A DNA stretch of 7,271 bases, from positions 1 to 7,271 of the forward strand of contig CAKQWG010000156.1 of NCBI GenBank assembly GCA_934278005.1, written 5' to 3'. A program made the position numbers and the translations under genes. The notes beneath the pieces were generated by a model. It saw only the letters and a program-made list of their open reading frames with translations. It was not told the origin of the DNA and made no database searches. Positions 6,030-7,271 of the stretch are shown piece by piece (position 1 is the first letter of the stretch; each line of letters starts with the position of its first letter). The stretch comes from an uncultured Pirellulaceae bacterium. GTDB lineage: Bacteria; Planctomycetota; Planctomycetia; Pirellulales; Pirellulaceae.

Positions 6030-6977
6030 ATGCTCCATCAGATGCCTGAACTCCCGACCACCTCAGCCAGCCCGCAGTGCATTGTGCTCAAAATTGATCT
6101 ACAGCAAATATTGGAGTCGGCTCAGCTACCGGCTCTGCCGCAAACAGCGATCCGCCTGTTAGAGCTGTCCCAGGATGCGAGCAACGGGCCGGCTGAATAC
6201 GCACAGCCCATCGAAGCCGATGCCGGGCTGATGGGCCAAGTCCTCAGATTCGTCAATTCGAGCTATTTTGGATTCACGCGCGAGATCTCGAGCGTCAAGC
6301 AAGCGTTGGCTCTGGTGGGCGTTCGCACGATTAAGAACTTTGCGCTGTGGAGCGCTATCTTCAGTCTCGTTCCCGATCCTAAGTTCGGTCCGTTTGATTT
6401 AAAGAAACTGTGGCAGGACTCGCTGCGACGTGCGGTCTTCGCGCGCATCTTAGGAAAATCTTTGCAGTTGCCCAACGCCGAGGATTTGTTTGCCGCCGCG
6501 CTGCTGCAGGACATGGCCATTCCCATATTGCTTAAAGAGCTGCCCGAACATTACGAAAAACTGATCCAGCGTCGCAGCGCCGAAGGGCTGCGACTGTCGC
6601 AACTTGAACAAGAACTTTTCGGCTGGGACCATGCCCAAGCGGCCGCTGCACTGGTTCGCAATTGGCGTCTGCCCGAAGAGTTCGCCTCCTTGATTGAACG
6701 ACATCCCGATCTAAATGCGTTGCTGGCAGCCAATCCTCCGCAGCGCGACGCGGCCTGCGTCGCGCTCGCCTCCCTTCTGCCCGCCTGCCAGGACGGCAAC
6801 TGGACCGAGCGTGAAGAGTTTCTAGCAGGCGTTGCGAAGTTGAAGCTTAACGCTGGCTCAGGCATCGAGAGCATCCTGGCAGAAGCTGACGCTGGCTTTG
6901 TAGAATTCGCTCCAGTGTTGAAGCTAGCTATTCCTGAGAAGAGTCTCAGTGAGTGGTACGCGGCTGAGGCTCAGTAG
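6030..6977 (+). CDS. HDOD-domain protein (putative signalling/regulatory)
   Basis: An HDOD domain fills about residues 22-225 of 315. Its typical opening is LPALPQTAIRLLELS (33-47), followed by GLMGQVLRFVNSSYFGF (66-82), ISSVKQALALVGVRTIKNF (86-104), the degenerate active-site region ALLQDM (157-162) and FGWDHAQAAAALVRNWRLPEE (197-217). Where true HD phosphohydrolases have His-Asp, this protein has Gln160-Asp161. Loss of the metal site is normal for HDOD proteins, which act in signalling rather than catalysis. No GGDEF, EAL, receiver or transmembrane segment is visible, so it is a stand-alone cytoplasmic HDOD protein; the last 90 residues are unassigned. An in-frame TAG at 5961-5963 with no start codon before 6030 limits the start to Met1 or Met5 (6042). 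AGAGAG directly before the ATG is a poor ribosome site. The target process is unknown. It is a single gene, transcribed away from amn. Confidence 0.9.
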   Translation: MLHQMPELPTTSASPQCIVLKIDLQQILESAQLPALPQTAIRLLELSQDASNGPAEYAQPIEADAGLMGQVLRFVNSSYFGFTREISSVKQALALVGVRTIKNFALWSAIFSLVPDPKFGPFDLKKLWQDSLRRAVFARILGKSLQLPNAEDLFAAALLQDMAIPILLKELPEHYEKLIQRRSAEGLRLSQLEQELFGWDHAQAAAALVRNWRLPEEFASLIERHPDLNALLAANPPQRDAACVALASLLPACQDGNWTEREEFLAGVAKLKLNAGSGIESILAEADAGFVEFAPVLKLAIPEKSLSEWYAAEAQ

Positions 6978-7030
6978 CAGCAGGCCTTGGAGAAATCCGG
7001 CTTGTGACCTAGAGTAAATGTACACGGCGT

Positions 7031-7056
7031 CTGGTCGATCACGAGAGATCGAGCAG
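7031..7056 (+). terminator. hairpin downstream of the HDOD gene, possible terminator
   Basis: TCGATC (7035-7040) pairs perfectly with GATCGA (7047-7052) across a 6-nt loop. After one G-G mismatch, CTG (7031-7033) pairs with CAG (7054-7056), for nine base pairs in total. It lies 53 nt after the HDOD stop codon. No T tract follows, so intrinsic termination is doubtful; an mRNA 3'-end stabiliser or a protein-binding inverted repeat are alternatives. Confidence 0.4.
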
Positions 7057-7108
7057 CCACAGCACGGAGGTAGACCTGCTGCGGCGTCGTTTGCGACTTC
7101 ACTAGGCA

Positions 7109-7271
7109 ATGCTGGGCATGCAGGAATTTGATCGCCATCAGGAGCAAGCTTCTTACGATTCGCCGCCAGCGTACGCTCGGTCGCGAGCCGGATGTGGCAC
7201 AGCCGAACCGTCCAGCGTTGACAGCCACAAGGCATATGCTGACACAGCGACTGGCACCACAGCGACGGGCA
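7109..7271 (+). CDS. possible 5' end of an unidentified gene, cut by the window edge
   Basis: An ATG at 7109 (or 7118) opens a frame of 54 codons that reaches the right edge without a stop. An in-frame TAG at 7103-7105 sets the upstream limit. The product starts MLGMQEFDRHQEQASYDSPP and continues hydrophilic, ending in Thr-Ala-Thr-Gly-Thr repeats, like a disordered N-terminus; no domain is recognisable. Its composition is more protein-like than the Arg/Cys-rich readings of two minus-strand frames that are also open here. A third minus frame (stop at 7153-7155) could instead be the C-terminus of a gene entering from the right. No good Shine-Dalgarno is present (only AGG close to the first ATG). 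It may be chance. Confidence 0.25.
   Translation, partial: MLGMQEFDRHQEQASYDSPPAYARSRAGCGTAEPSSVDSHKAYADTATGTTATG
7243..7271. repeat. 15-bp tandem repeat at the right edge
   Basis: Unit one (7243-7257, cacagcgactggcac) is followed directly by a second copy (7258-7271) with one mismatch (T7252 against G7267), truncated by the window end. The 15-bp length keeps a reading frame. In the plus-strand frame from 7109 it encodes Thr-Ala-Thr-Gly-Thr twice and the mismatch is silent (ACT/ACG). It is also silent in one minus frame (Pro-Val-Ala-Val-Val), so it does not decide the strand. Confidence 0.6.

Noticed and set aside
5869..6162. Plus-strand open frame of 97 codons before and over the HDOD start
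   Set aside because: Its second half is an out-of-frame reading of the HDOD coding sequence, and the product is Arg/Cys/Ser-rich without a domain.
6924..7235. Minus-strand open frames of 103 and 85 codons at the right end, considered as a transposase remnant
   Set aside because: Both overlap the HDOD 3' end, have Arg/Cys-rich or low-quality composition, and show no DDE motif or terminal inverted repeats that I can see.

Overview
The window looks like chromosomal DNA of a planctomycete, probably of the Pirellulaceae type. This rests on remembered family resemblance, not on a search. The secreted HEAT-type protein has the N- and C-terminal signatures I associate with planctomycete-specific HEAT proteins, and the single-CxxCH secreted protein belongs to a type I know mainly from planctomycetes and related phyla. 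Shine-Dalgarno sequences are weak and the DNA is moderately GC-rich. There is no tRNA, rRNA, CRISPR array or recognisable insertion sequence.

Layout. (1) Positions 1-44 are four exact copies of an 11-bp tandem repeat that runs off the left edge; the last copy contains the stop codon of bioF. (2) Positions 34-2599, minus strand: a probable two-gene operon, a secreted HEAT-type protein followed after 13 nt by bioF (8-amino-7-oxononanoate synthase, biotin pathway). (3) Positions 2600-3075: a long divergent intergenic region with a 22-bp direct repeat, a 12-bp palindrome and a promoter candidate on each side. (4) Positions 3076-4401, plus strand: an exported protein with one c-type haem motif. 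(5) Positions 4402-4492: a short convergent gap with a hairpin. (6) Positions 4493-5668, minus strand: amn, AMP nucleosidase, a compact form compared with E. coli. (7) Positions 5669-6029: a divergent intergenic region with little recognisable. (8) Positions 6030-6977, plus strand: an HDOD-domain protein. (9) Positions 6978-7271: a hairpin, then possibly the start of another plus-strand gene cut by the right edge, with a 15-bp tandem repeat at the edge.

The genes do not form one pathway. BioF makes the first biotin ring precursor, Amn splits AMP into adenine and ribose 5-phosphate, the HDOD protein is probably regulatory, and the two secreted proteins are of unknown function. Apart from the HEAT-bioF pair, each gene appears to be its own transcription unit. 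I see no convincing new multi-gene system. The points most worth a second look are the repeat fused to the bioF stop codon, the repeat-rich 2600-3075 regulatory region, the uncharacterised monohaem protein and the shortened Amn.
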